Assembly: GCA_945787735.1 (NCBI GenBank)
Contig: CALZIQ010000008.1
Location: forward strand, 1-53,332
Source: an uncultured Chromatiaceae bacterium
Lineage (GTDB): Bacteria > Pseudomonadota > Gammaproteobacteria > Tenderiales > Tenderiaceae
Length of the DNA: 53,332 bases
Direction of reading: 5' to 3'
In this document: in pieces, positions 7,756 to 16,001 of the stretch
Position numbering within the stretch: position 1 is the first letter of the stretch
Layout: the number at the start of each line of letters is the position of its first letter
Made by a program: the position numbers and the translations under genes
Notes under the pieces: model-generated
Told to the model about the DNA's origin: nothing
Database searches by the model: none
The model's input: the letters and a program-made list of their open reading frames with translations, nothing else

Positions 7756-9090
7756 ATGGATGTATATCAACCAAAGAATACGCAGGTTAATCAAGCAGAG
7801 TTTCTGGTTAACTATGGCTCTGAGTCAGACACATTAGAGGCGAAGTATGGTCTGCCTAGCGAAGTAAAGTATTGTAGGAAGTGTGTCATCTCCAACCAAC
7901 GCCCCAATTCTGCCGTTGAGTTTAAACATACCTCCAATACTAAAAAGTCGACTATCGGTTTTGATGAAGAGGGTGTCTGTGATGCATGCCGTCAGGCCGA
8001 AAAAAAGCAGCAACACATTGATTGGGTGCAGCGAGAAGAGGAGTTAAGAGAGCTGTGCGATCGTTATCGTAAAGATGATGGTTCTTATGATTGCCTGGTG
8101 CCAGGCTCCGGTGGTAAAGACAGCTTTTTTGCCGCCCATATGTTGAAGTACAAATTCGGCATGAATCCATTGACAGTGACCTGGGCGCCGCATATCTATA
8201 CAGATTGGGGCTGGCAAAATATGCAGGCATGGATTCACGCCGGTTTCGATAATTACCTGCTAACGCCCAATGGGCGTATACATAGATTAATTACACGCTT
8301 GGCTGTCGAAAATCTGTTCCACCCATTTCAGCCTTTTATTTTTGGGCAGAAATCGTATGCGCCCAAAATGGCCGCGCTGTTTAATATTCCACTTGTTTTT
8401 TACGGTGAGAATGAAGCTGAGTACGGTAATCCAGTCAATGATAACGATGATGCGCGGCGTAGCTGGGAATATTTTACCGGCGCTGATCAGTCAGAGATTT
8501 ATCTCGGTGGCACATCTATCCGTGACCTGAAGGAGAGTTTTGGTGTTAAGGATGTTGACCTCGATCCTTATTTGCCTGCCGATCCAGAGCTGATCAGCAA
8601 GAAGAGTATAGATGTTCGTTATCTTGGGTATTACCTTAAATGGCATCCACAAGGGGCCTATTATTACGCAGTGGAGAATGGTGGCTTTCAGCCATCACCC
8701 GAACGAACGCCAGGTACGTACAGCAAATATAATGGTATCGATGACAAGGTGGATGATTTTCATTACTACACCACCTACATCAAGTTCGGTATTGGTCGCG
8801 CCAGCTATGATGCTGCCCAAGAAATCCGCAATGATGAAATTACCCGTGAAGAGGGTGTCGCCCTAGTGAGAAAATATGATGGGGAATTCCCTGATCGTTT
8901 TGCTGACGAGGTATTTCGTTACCTAAGTATCCCGGAAAAAGAGTTTCCCATTGCCAGCAAGATGTTTGAACAGCCGAATGTGGACAGGGACTATTTTAAT
9001 GCTTTGGCCGATACTTTTCGTTCACCCCATTTGTGGCGTCATGAAAATAGCCAATGGCAGTTAAGGCACACTGTATTTGACTGTAGCTAG
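7756..9090 (+). CDS. N-acetyl sugar amidotransferase (PseA/WbpG family)
   Basis: A 444-residue ATP-pyrophosphatase-type amidotransferase. The N-terminus has two cysteine pairs that probably bind zinc (YCRKC near residue 36 and CDAC near 76). The PP-loop SGGKDS lies at residues 118-123. The family converts an N-acetyl group to an acetamidino group on nonulosonic acids or uronamides, with ammonia from a HisF/HisH pair, as with WbpG in Pseudomonas O-antigen and PseA/PtmG in Campylobacter flagellin sugars. The HisF2 and HisH2 genes follow directly. The start at 7756 has GGGAG upstream. Whether it is specific for legionaminic acid is inferred. Confidence 0.92.
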   Translation: MDVYQPKNTQVNQAEFLVNYGSESDTLEAKYGLPSEVKYCRKCVISNQRPNSAVEFKHTSNTKKSTIGFDEEGVCDACRQAEKKQQHIDWVQREEELRELCDRYRKDDGSYDCLVPGSGGKDSFFAAHMLKYKFGMNPLTVTWAPHIYTDWGWQNMQAWIHAGFDNYLLTPNGRIHRLITRLAVENLFHPFQPFIFGQKSYAPKMAALFNIPLVFYGENEAEYGNPVNDNDDARRSWEYFTGADQSEIYLGGTSIRDLKESFGVKDVDLDPYLPADPELISKKSIDVRYLGYYLKWHPQGAYYYAVENGGFQPSPERTPGTYSKYNGIDDKVDDFHYYTTYIKFGIGRASYDAAQEIRNDEITREEGVALVRKYDGEFPDRFADEVFRYLSIPEKEFPIASKMFEQPNVDRDYFNALADTFRSPHLWRHENSQWQLRHTVFDCS

Positions 9091-9101
9091 AGACTCTTTT
9101 A

Positions 9102-9872
9102 ATGAGAAATGTTCGCCTCATTGCCCGCCTCGATGTTAAAGCGCCAAACCTGGTTAAAGGTATCCAGATGGAAGGGTTACGAAAGTTCGGTGATCCCTAC
9201 AAGTTTGCCAAGCGTTACTATGATGAAGGTATTGATGAGATTCTCTATATCGATATAGTGGCTAGCCTGTATGAACGAAACAGTCTGTTAGATCTGATTG
9301 AACAGACGACAAAAGATATCTTTGTGCCCATTACCGTGGGTGGCGGTTTAAGAAGTATTGAAGATGTTGCTGCAGCATTAAAAGCTGGGGCGGATAAAGT
9401 CGCGATCAATACCGCAGCCATTAAGAATCCATCGCTTATTTCGGAAGTTTCACAACGTTTTGGCTCCCAGTGCATGGTGTTATCTATCCAAGCTAAAAAG
9501 GATGGAAACCGCTGGGAAGCTTATTATGACTGCGGGCGGGAGCATAGTGATTTGGATGCGGTTGAGTGGGCGGTTCGTGGGGAAGAACTTGGGGCAGGGG
9601 AGATTCTGCTTACCTCGGTTGATCGCGAAGGAACGGCTAAAGGTATGGAGCTGGAGTTGATAAAGGCTGTTAGCGGCTCAGTATCTATACCGGTAATTGC
9701 TTCTGGTGGCATTGGGCAACTTGAACATTTCTCTGAAGCAGTATCAGCAGGCGGCGCGGATGCCATTGCCATGGCACATGTGCTGCATTACGGCCATTTC
9801 TCGGTTGATGAGATCCGTGATTTTGCACGGCAGCAAGCTATTCCAGTGCGCATCTCTGGAGACGACTTATGA
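9102..9872 (+). CDS. hisF2: AglZ/HisF2-family acetamidino modification protein
   Basis: A 256-residue TIM-barrel relative of imidazole-glycerol-phosphate synthase subunit HisF. RLIARLDVKAPNLVKGIQMEG at the N-terminus, DEILYIDIVAS, VPITVGGGLRS, ADKVAINTAA, GEILLTSVDREGT and IPVIASGGIG follow the HisF pattern. The start resembles the WbuZ/HisF2 sugar branch rather than true histidine enzymes. It should channel ammonia from HisH2 to the amidotransferase encoded upstream. It is 11 bp after that gene and overlaps hisH2 by four bases. No other histidine biosynthesis gene is in the window, which supports the sugar role. Confidence 0.9.
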   Translation: MRNVRLIARLDVKAPNLVKGIQMEGLRKFGDPYKFAKRYYDEGIDEILYIDIVASLYERNSLLDLIEQTTKDIFVPITVGGGLRSIEDVAAALKAGADKVAINTAAIKNPSLISEVSQRFGSQCMVLSIQAKKDGNRWEAYYDCGREHSDLDAVEWAVRGEELGAGEILLTSVDREGTAKGMELELIKAVSGSVSIPVIASGGIGQLEHFSEAVSAGGADAIAMAHVLHYGHFSVDEIRDFARQQAIPVRISGDDL

Positions 9873-10516
9873 GCCGTCGTGTGGTGGTGATTGATTATGG
9901 TATGGGTAATCTGCTCAGTGTCCAGCGTGGCTTGGAGGCGTGTGGTGCCGAGGTTGAGATCAGTGCTGATGCTGAAGTTGTCGCCCGGGCAGACCGGTTG
10001 GTGCTGCCGGGTGTGGGTGCTTTTGAATCGGGTATGCATGAGTTAAAGGTTCGTGGTCTGGTCAATGCCATTGGTGAGTTTGTCGCGCGTGAGCGACCCT
10101 TGTTGGGTATTTGTCTCGGCATGCAGATGCTGCTGAGCGAGAGTGAAGAGTTTGGTCAGCATAAGGGGCTGAATCTAATCCCTGGCCGGGTAGTAAAAAT
10201 ACCTGATTATGATAATAGTGGCGCTATTGTACGTAAGATTCCTCATATTGGCTGGAGTGCAATTAAATACCCTGAGGGTAGAACAGACTGGTCTGGATCG
10301 TTGTTGCAAAATACGAAAGATGTTGAGTTTTTTTACTTCGTCCATTCATTTATGGCGGTGTCTGAAAATTCTGAGAATATTTTGGCGCAGTGTGATTATA
10401 GTGGTCTCAGGATCAATGCCGTGGTGTGTCGGGACAATGTGATTGGTAGTCAGTTTCATCCCGAAAAAAGTGGCAACAGCGGTCTAAAAGTTTTACAAAC
10501 ATTCCTCGAACTTTAA
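9869..10516 (+). CDS. hisH2: HisH2 glutamine amidotransferase subunit for acetamidino formation
   Basis: A 215-residue class I glutamine amidotransferase of the HisH type. It starts with VVVIDYGMGNLLSVQRGLE, has the nucleophile cysteine in LLGICLGMQMLL, and the His and Glu of the triad in SQFHPEKSG near the C-terminus, so it looks catalytically complete. It hydrolyses glutamine and passes ammonia through HisF2. The ATGA overlap with hisF2 indicates translational coupling, as expected for a stoichiometric complex. As with hisF2, the neighbours point to nonulosonic acid acetamidination rather than histidine synthesis. Confidence 0.9.
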   Translation: MSRRVVVIDYGMGNLLSVQRGLEACGAEVEISADAEVVARADRLVLPGVGAFESGMHELKVRGLVNAIGEFVARERPLLGICLGMQMLLSESEEFGQHKGLNLIPGRVVKIPDYDNSGAIVRKIPHIGWSAIKYPEGRTDWSGSLLQNTKDVEFFYFVHSFMAVSENSENILAQCDYSGLRINAVVCRDNVIGSQFHPEKSGNSGLKVLQTFLEL

Positions 10517-10540
10517 TCTGGTTTATTTAGGTAAAAAGCA

Positions 10541-11257
10541 GTGGCACAGTATGGAAAAATCTTGGCAATCATTGCCGCACGTGAAGGCTCTAAGGGTTTG
10601 CCACAAAAGAATGTGTTGGACTGTGCCGGCAAGCCATTGATTGCCTGGACTGTCGAGGCGGCTCTGCAATCTAAGTATATTAATCAAACGCTGGTGAACA
10701 CTGACTCTCAGGCAATAGCCGATGTGGCCGAGCAATTTGGCGCCTGGATACCGTTCTTGAGGCCGGCTGAGCTGGCCCAAGATGAGTCGAGCATAATTGA
10801 TGTTATTAACGACGTGATTATGCGACTGAAAATATCAAAGCAACAATTTGATTATGTGATGTTGCTGCAACCAACCTCGCCTCTGCGTACTGCCAAGCAC
10901 ATAGATGAGGCAATTGAAAAATATTTCTCAACCAAGATGTCAGATAAAGACACGCTGATTTCTGTCACCAAGGTAGATAGTAAGGCGCTTTGGGTATTGG
11001 GTGAAGATGATGACAGTGGATATATATTCAATCACTTTGATGTCAATCTGTCGGATAATTCAAGGCGGCAGGCTTTACCTGATTGTTATGTGCCTAATGG
11101 TGCTATCTATCTGGCCAGGGTTGATGGTTTTCAGGGCTTTTATGGTAAGCAAACACGCTCGTATCTGATGGACGAGATTTCCTCGCTGGATATTGACTAT
11201 CAGGCCGATCTTGACCGGGCCGATGACTACCTTCGCAATGGACCCAGATCTAAATAG
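10541..11257 (+). CDS. legF: CMP-legionaminate synthetase / acylneuraminate cytidylyltransferase
   Basis: A 238-residue CMP-sialic-acid-synthetase-family enzyme that activates the nonulosonic acid with CTP, the last step before glycosyl transfer. The CTP-binding signature IIAAREGSKGLPQKN is at residues 9-23, and QPTSPLRTAKHIDEAI and SLDIDYQADLDRADDYL are family motifs. The start is a GTG at 10541; the nearby ATG at 10551 is out of frame. It ends the plus-strand sugar operon, only 17 bp from the convergent legB stop, and no terminator hairpin is visible between them. Confidence 0.9.
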   Translation: MAQYGKILAIIAAREGSKGLPQKNVLDCAGKPLIAWTVEAALQSKYINQTLVNTDSQAIADVAEQFGAWIPFLRPAELAQDESSIIDVINDVIMRLKISKQQFDYVMLLQPTSPLRTAKHIDEAIEKYFSTKMSDKDTLISVTKVDSKALWVLGEDDDSGYIFNHFDVNLSDNSRRQALPDCYVPNGAIYLARVDGFQGFYGKQTRSYLMDEISSLDIDYQADLDRADDYLRNGPRSK

Positions 11258-11274
11258 AGAAAATCGGTCAGCTT

Positions 11275-12285
11275 CTAAGTGTTATAGAGATTAGCCTTGT
11301 AGGCACGTAGGTTGTCCGGATTACTTAACCATTCGATTGTCTTGGTGAGACCGTTTTTTAAGCCCTCTATGCCTGGGTATTGAGGTGTCCAACCAAGCAG
11401 TTCTTTTGCCTTGCTGTTATCTGCCCACAAACGTTCAACTTCGCTGTTTTTGGGGCGGGTTCTTATTTCTTCCGTCTCTATGGTGATGTCTTGATTCATC
11501 AATTCTGCAATCATGGCTACCGTATCGCCAACAGATATTTCAAAATTGCTGCCGAGGTTGATTGTTTCTCCCAGTGATTTTTCAGACTCAGCCGCGGCTA
11601 TGAAGCCACTCACAGTGTCTGCCACATAGTTGAAATCACGCGTTGGGCTGAGTGAGCCAAGTTTAATGCTTTTATTGCCATTGGCGATTTGTGTGATCAC
11701 GGTGGGAATAACCGCGCGTGCCGATTGGCGCGGCCCATAGGTGTTGAATGGTCTAACGATGCTAACAGGTGTTTCAAATGAATTGTAAAACGAAAAGGCA
11801 AGCTGGTCGGCGCCGATCTTTGTGGCTGAATAGGGTGATTGTCCTTGCAGTGGGTGCTCTTCTGTAATTGGGACAAACTGTGCAGTACCATAAACTTCAC
11901 TGGTAGAGGTGTGGACAAACTTTTCTATCTCTAGATCACGTGCGGCTTGTAAAAGGTTTAATGTGCCGCGGATATTCGTGTCGACGTAGCTATCAGGCGA
12001 GTGATAGGAGTAGGGGATGCCGATTAAGGCTGCCAAGTGTAGAACCACATCGCAGTCTTTCATGGCGGTGCGTACGCCATGGGGATCGCGGATATCGCCG
12101 GCAAAGACATCTACTTTCTCTTTAATGTCGTCGGGCGATTGGTCCAGCCAACCCCAGTGTCCGAAAGAGTTATAAAAAACAAAAGCACGTACATCGTGGC
12201 CGTGCCGTACTAATTTCTCGGTGAGGTGTGAGCCAATAAAGCCATCGGCACCTGTGATGAGGATTTTTTTGCCCTGTAGATTCAT
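11275..12285 (-). CDS. legB: NAD-dependent 4,6-dehydratase LegB
   Basis: A 336-residue extended short-chain dehydrogenase/reductase. ILITGADGFIGSHLTEKL is the NAD-binding Rossmann motif. VLHLAALIGIPYSYHSPDSY, HTSTSEVYGTAQ, SPYSATKIGADQLA (the YxxxK catalytic pair) and RPFNTYGPRQSARAVIPT identify the LegB branch. It catalyses the first committed sugar-nucleotide step, giving the 4-keto-6-deoxy sugar for LegC. The true start is the ATG at 12285, not the upstream in-frame codon at 12378, because it follows the maf stop in an ATGA overlap and begins right before the Rossmann motif. It is on the strand opposite the rest of the pathway. Confidence 0.93.
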   Translation of the reverse strand: MNLQGKKILITGADGFIGSHLTEKLVRHGHDVRAFVFYNSFGHWGWLDQSPDDIKEKVDVFAGDIRDPHGVRTAMKDCDVVLHLAALIGIPYSYHSPDSYVDTNIRGTLNLLQAARDLEIEKFVHTSTSEVYGTAQFVPITEEHPLQGQSPYSATKIGADQLAFSFYNSFETPVSIVRPFNTYGPRQSARAVIPTVITQIANGNKSIKLGSLSPTRDFNYVADTVSGFIAAAESEKSLGETINLGSNFEISVGDTVAMIAELMNQDITIETEEIRTRPKNSEVERLWADNSKAKELLGWTPQYPGIEGLKNGLTKTIEWLSNPDNLRAYKANLYNT

Positions 12286-14825
12286 CTGTTGCTTGTCTGT
12301 GATTGATTCAAAGAGCTTAACATAGCCTTGGCAGTGTGGTTGTCTGGGTCCTTGCTGAGAATATAGTTCATCGCCCATTCAACACCTTCATCTGATCCGT
12401 ATTGATGATAGATTTTACCTAGCTTCATCATGCTGTTTAGGTCATCGGGATTGGCCAGTAGATATTCGGTATAGATATCGACAGCATTGTCCACATCACC
12501 GGTGGCTTGAAGTAATTCAGCATACATCGGCGTGTACGTTGAGCTAATATTTGATAGGCCTTTCAATACTTCAAGTGCAGCGCCGACATTTTCATCTTTT
12601 ATATGAATCTCAAACAAGCGCTGGAGGGCATCGATCTGTGCGGGTCCTTCGGCAACGCCTTGGTAAATTTCAATCGCTAGTGCTGTTTCAGCATGCAGTT
12701 CCGCTAGATAGCCCTGTAACAGGGGAATGAATTGTCTCGCTATCTCAGCTTCACAGCGTTCTTTTACGCCTTTTGGTGGTGTTTGTTTTGTTTCACGGTG
12801 CTCTTCTAGTCCGTCCAGCAGGTTTTGTAATCCAACTTCATCCTGGCACTTGAAGTATTCTTGAGCCCTAGCGTTTAAGCCCTCTAGTTTGGCTTCGTTC
12901 TCAATACCCTTAAGGTAGTGCTGAGTGAGCTCCTCCAACGAGTCATCAAAGCTGTCCTGGAATGTTTGCAAAGTCCGTCGTTCTTCCGCTGGCAATTGGC
13001 TGACATAATCTGAGTGATGCTCTGCCCAGTGGGTCGCTCGCCCTGGTTGTTTGTCCTCATTCCACTGGTCAATCAAGCGTTGCACGTTGGGATTGGGTTT
13101 TTCTTCCTCAAGGCGGCATAGGGTACGGCTGCGAGCATGCTGTAAAATAACGATAAGTTCTTTGGCGGTATCAACAAAGGATTGAAAGTAAACCTGGTTG
13201 TTTTCTTTGAGATCTTGCTCACTTTGATCGTGATGATGGAGAGTGAGCACGAAGCGAGCCAAACCATAATTTTTGATAAGTTTAACTGTGCCGGCGTACT
13301 TTTCTTTGAATTGTTTCTCGATACTGTTCACTTTTGTATTGCTATGGAAGCGGGCTTCCTTCTCAACTTTTTCGAACACCTTATTACTATGATCTAAGGC
13401 CTCCTTGGCAAGTGATTTGATAGATCTTAGTTCCGCTAGTACGCGATCTAGCTCCTTTAGCACCTCTTTATAAAAACGTGTTCGCGCGCTGCTATCGTCA
13501 GCAGGTAAGCTATCGGCGATGATTTCCGAAGCAGGTTTTTCTAACGCTTCAATCTGGATAGAATCCAGTGGGATGTGTTCCACGTGGGGTAGACGCATAG
13601 AACCCGGTGCCGGATTGATAACCTTACAGCCTCGGTGAATGGCATCTTCAGCTTGTACATCAATGACTCTTGCAGAGGTCAAAAAGGCGTGGATTGTGTC
13701 AGCCATCATGCCGCTATTGGTTTCGACTCGCTGGTCTCCAAGCATGGGGCGAGGCCCAAGTGAGTGTTCGGCGGAGCCGCTTGCATGGGTGTGGCCTGTT
13801 TGACTGAAGCAAAAGTCGGCTCCCCCTAGGATAAGCTGTGTGACGCCAGCATTCACGGCGAGAGCGAAGGCGTTATTAGTGACTGTCGCCCCTAGGGATG
13901 GCGGATAATTTTCTGGCTCCAGCGGCGTTGTCCAAGGATAGCGCGGCCCTGTATAGGCCTTTTCTCCTCCCCAGCTTGACAATAAATTGGAGCATAAATG
14001 GTATTCATTCACTAACAGTGTGCCATCCTGAAATTCAAGCATTTCTCGGCTGACATTTAGAATGATGGGGTAGGGGTCGACGGCCACACAGATATCAGGT
14101 TGGATGCCAGCCTGAATTAAGGTATGACTAATTCGAGAGACTGCGATCACTAACAGGTCTTGGCGGTGTTGTCGCACCCAGGGCAGAAGCGCATCCAGTG
14201 ATGGACCCCCGGCCAGGACGACGGCAGTCTTACCCCGGAAGCTGTCCTTCAGGCAAATGGCAGGAACTTGGTTTTCCGTCAGATTCTCGATTTGGCGTAG
14301 GATGAACTCACGGTTGTCGATACCTGTTTTATATGTCTGGAGGATATATTCGTACTCTTCCCTGAGTTTTCGCCACATAGGTAGATATTCGCCGTAATTG
14401 CCATGAACTACCGCCATAGACCGGATAAGGGCAAGGCGGCCGCGTATCGCATAATCGCGCATGTCCATTTTTGTTATGCCCCGTTCCTGCCAATCATCGG
14501 GTGTGGAGACAACAAGTTCATCCTTTGGATCGTCCATGTTCACCAGTAGTTCTTGAACTTGTGGCAACTCTACAAACAGGTAGCGGCTGCCCTTTGGTAC
14601 TCCCTGCATCTTAATGTATTGGTAGAGTAGGCCGCTGTCTGTGCCGGCGATAACGTAAAAGGTATTTTTCTTGAAGAGTGAATCGCCAAAATGTGTTCGA
14701 AACACGGTGCTGGCATCCGTACCTTGAAATGCATTGCGGTTGATGGCGAAAAGATAATGCTCACCAAATGCGTTGCTGGCAGTGCTGCCCAAATCGATTT
14801 GTGGAGATAGGGTAGTTTCAGTCAA
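12282..14825 (-). CDS. maf: Maf-family motility accessory factor, flagellin nonulosonic acid glycosyltransferase candidate
   Basis: An 847-residue protein with the DUF115 core: AVVLAGGPSLDALLPW near residue 205, DICVAVDPYPIIL, TNNAFALAVNAGVTQLILGGADFCFSQTGHTHASGS. Maf proteins transfer pseudaminic or legionaminic acid to flagellin serine and threonine residues in the cytoplasm. Residues about 440-670 are long charged helices, probably coiled coil. The C-terminal 150 residues look like TPR repeats (AGLxxxxxxxDxAxxxY style, including NAVDIYTEYLLANPDD). The start is a TTG at 14825 with GGGAG eight bases upstream. It is coupled to legB and divergent from the flagellins. Confidence 0.9.
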   Translation of the reverse strand: MTETTLSPQIDLGSTASNAFGEHYLFAINRNAFQGTDASTVFRTHFGDSLFKKNTFYVIAGTDSGLLYQYIKMQGVPKGSRYLFVELPQVQELLVNMDDPKDELVVSTPDDWQERGITKMDMRDYAIRGRLALIRSMAVVHGNYGEYLPMWRKLREEYEYILQTYKTGIDNREFILRQIENLTENQVPAICLKDSFRGKTAVVLAGGPSLDALLPWVRQHRQDLLVIAVSRISHTLIQAGIQPDICVAVDPYPIILNVSREMLEFQDGTLLVNEYHLCSNLLSSWGGEKAYTGPRYPWTTPLEPENYPPSLGATVTNNAFALAVNAGVTQLILGGADFCFSQTGHTHASGSAEHSLGPRPMLGDQRVETNSGMMADTIHAFLTSARVIDVQAEDAIHRGCKVINPAPGSMRLPHVEHIPLDSIQIEALEKPASEIIADSLPADDSSARTRFYKEVLKELDRVLAELRSIKSLAKEALDHSNKVFEKVEKEARFHSNTKVNSIEKQFKEKYAGTVKLIKNYGLARFVLTLHHHDQSEQDLKENNQVYFQSFVDTAKELIVILQHARSRTLCRLEEEKPNPNVQRLIDQWNEDKQPGRATHWAEHHSDYVSQLPAEERRTLQTFQDSFDDSLEELTQHYLKGIENEAKLEGLNARAQEYFKCQDEVGLQNLLDGLEEHRETKQTPPKGVKERCEAEIARQFIPLLQGYLAELHAETALAIEIYQGVAEGPAQIDALQRLFEIHIKDENVGAALEVLKGLSNISSTYTPMYAELLQATGDVDNAVDIYTEYLLANPDDLNSMMKLGKIYHQYGSDEGVEWAMNYILSKDPDNHTAKAMLSSLNQSQTSNR

Positions 14826-14840
14826 GGTTTAGTCTCCCGT

Positions 14841-14854
14841 GTCAAAATCATGAC
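14841..14854. promoter_or_regulatory. Candidate FleQ-type operator palindrome
   Basis: GTCAAAATCATGAC has perfect GTCA/TGAC half sites six bases apart. The published Pseudomonas FleQ box has the same arms with an AT-rich centre. It sits 16-29 bases upstream of the maf start codon, so bound protein would affect maf-legB. One short palindrome is weak evidence; a fleQ gene is present in the window. Confidence 0.35.
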
Positions 14855-15060
14855 TTTGTACGATAGGAAGCAAGTAATACGCCAATTTGCATCAGATAAC
14901 GTTTTTGAGATCAAACTCTTTGGTCTCGTTTCAAGTTCAATCAGCATAGTTAATTATCAAACCAGAGGGCGTTTTATCTCAAATCTGTTGGTTAATGCTT
15001 GCTTGACGTCTTTGTCAGCTGATTTTCAGGTCCATTTGAGATAAAAATACTGAAATGTTC

Positions 15061-15087
15061 TAAAGCCACGTTTGTGCTGGCCGATAA
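15061..15087 (+). promoter_or_regulatory. Sigma-28 (FliA) promoter of flagellin 1
   Basis: TAAA at 15061-15064, a 15-base spacer and GCCGATAA at 15080-15087 match the FliA consensus exactly in both boxes and spacing. The flagellin start codon is 118 bases downstream of the -10 box, leaving room for the structured leader. Confidence 0.93.
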
Positions 15088-15095
15088 GCTAGTTG

Positions 15096-15204
15096 GGAGC
15101 GGTAAATATTTCTAATTTGAGATATATCCGCTGAAAACAGTTTGCCTCCATGCTTGGTCCGCCTATGTCGTACCAGCTGGAGGTAAAAGTTAGGAGTTGT
15201 AACA
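15096..15204 (+). promoter_or_regulatory. Conserved two-hairpin 5' leader RNA of flagellin 1
   Basis: AGCGG at 15098-15102 pairs with CCGCT at 15128-15132 (hairpin 1), with GATATAT just before the 3' arm. Hairpin 2 pairs TTTGCCTCCA (15141-15150) with TGGAGGTAAA (15178-15187), with an inner TGGT/ACCA stem. The ribosome site TAGGAG (15191-15196) follows at once. The same layout occurs before all four flagellins. Confidence 0.7.
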
Positions 15205-15903
15205 ATGGCTGCTAGTGTAATTAACACGAATACAATGTCGTTGAATGCTCAACGACATTTGAATAAAAACTCCCTCAGCTTGGCAACATCCGTGTCGCGT
15301 TTGTCCTCTGGTCTGCGTGTCAACAGTGCACGTGACGATGCGGCTGGCCTGGCGGTGGGGATGTCTTTAGAGTCGAGTGTGCGCTCGCTTAGCGTACAGA
15401 TTCGAAATCAGGCAGACAATATCTCCACCAACCAAACCTTAGACGGTGGTTTGGGCGTGGCGACAGATATTCTGCAACGAATGGGTGAGCTGGCAGTACA
15501 GGCGCTTGGGACTAACGGTGCTGCTCAGGCATCAAAAATCCAGGTGGAATACGCTGCCTTAAGTTCTGAATTTGCCAATATTACAGGTGTCACCGCACCA
15601 GGTGGGAGTGTTGGTACGGTTGCTGATGCATCTGCAGCCTATGCGCTGATCTCCACCCGCTTGGGTGAGGTTGCGGGTGCTCGCGCATCTCTGGGTGCGG
15701 CGATCTCTGTTGCCGAATTCACCATCCAGCGGCTTGAAACGCAGCGCGAGAATGATTCAGCTGCGCGTAGTCGGATCATGGATGCAGATTTTGCCATGGA
15801 GACTGCGAATCTGACCCGTGGCCAGATCCTGCAACAGGCAGGTACGGCGATGGTGGCTCAGTCCAATCAGATCCCGAATAACGTGTTGTCTCTATTGGGA
15901 TAA
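15205..15903 (+). CDS. fliC: Flagellin 1 of 4
   Basis: A 232-residue short flagellin. The D0/D1 N-terminal part (MAASVINTNTMSLNAQRHL, SRLSSGLRVNSARDDAAGLAV) and C-terminal part (ARSRIMDADFAMETANLTRG, QILQQAGTAMVAQSNQ, VLSLLG end) are canonical. Between residues about 125 and 160 lies the only strongly variable part, rich in Ser, Thr, Ala and Gly, where surface-exposed glycosylation would be expected. Domains D2/D3 are absent, as in many polar flagellins. The ribosome site is TAGGAG. It carries the best sigma-28 promoter of the set. Flagellin 1 differs from its copies mostly in the variable loop. Confidence 0.97.
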   Translation: MAASVINTNTMSLNAQRHLNKNSLSLATSVSRLSSGLRVNSARDDAAGLAVGMSLESSVRSLSVQIRNQADNISTNQTLDGGLGVATDILQRMGELAVQALGTNGAAQASKIQVEYAALSSEFANITGVTAPGGSVGTVADASAAYALISTRLGEVAGARASLGAAISVAEFTIQRLETQRENDSAARSRIMDADFAMETANLTRGQILQQAGTAMVAQSNQIPNNVLSLLG

Positions 15904-15913
15904 CAATAACAAG

Positions 15914-16001
15914 CAGGGAATAGCCGAATTTCAGGCAAGGAGTAGCCAAACTTAAAACAGGGAATAGCATTATTATAGGCATGGAGTAGCCAACTTTAGG
16001 A
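15914..16001 (+). repeat. 44-bp direct repeat, two copies, between flagellins 1 and 2
   Basis: CAGGGAATAGC begins at 15914 and again at 15958, and GGAGTAGCCAA begins at 15939 and again at 15983; both give a period of 44 bases. The spacer after flagellin 3 has one related copy (GCAGGGATTAGCC near 17673). No sigma-28 promoter is visible in this spacer. Confidence 0.8.

Larger units (their letters stand above)
14826..15204. other. Intergenic region between divergent maf and flagellin 1
   Basis: These 379 bases hold a GTCA-N6-TGAC palindrome near maf (14841-14854), a sigma-28 promoter facing flagellin 1 (15061-15087) and the flagellin leader hairpins. A 64-codon open frame at 14850-15044 has no ribosome site and no recognisable product. 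I see no convincing sigma-70 or sigma-28 promoter for the minus-strand maf-legB pair. Confidence 0.8.

Noticed and set aside
9102-10516. hisF and hisH as histidine biosynthesis genes
   Set aside because: They follow a WbpG/PseA-type amidotransferase inside a nonulosonic acid operon and no other his gene is near; the HisF start looks like the sugar branch.
14850-15044. 64-codon open frame between maf and flagellin 1
   Set aside because: No ribosome site or recognisable product, and it overlaps the promoter region; it looks like chance.
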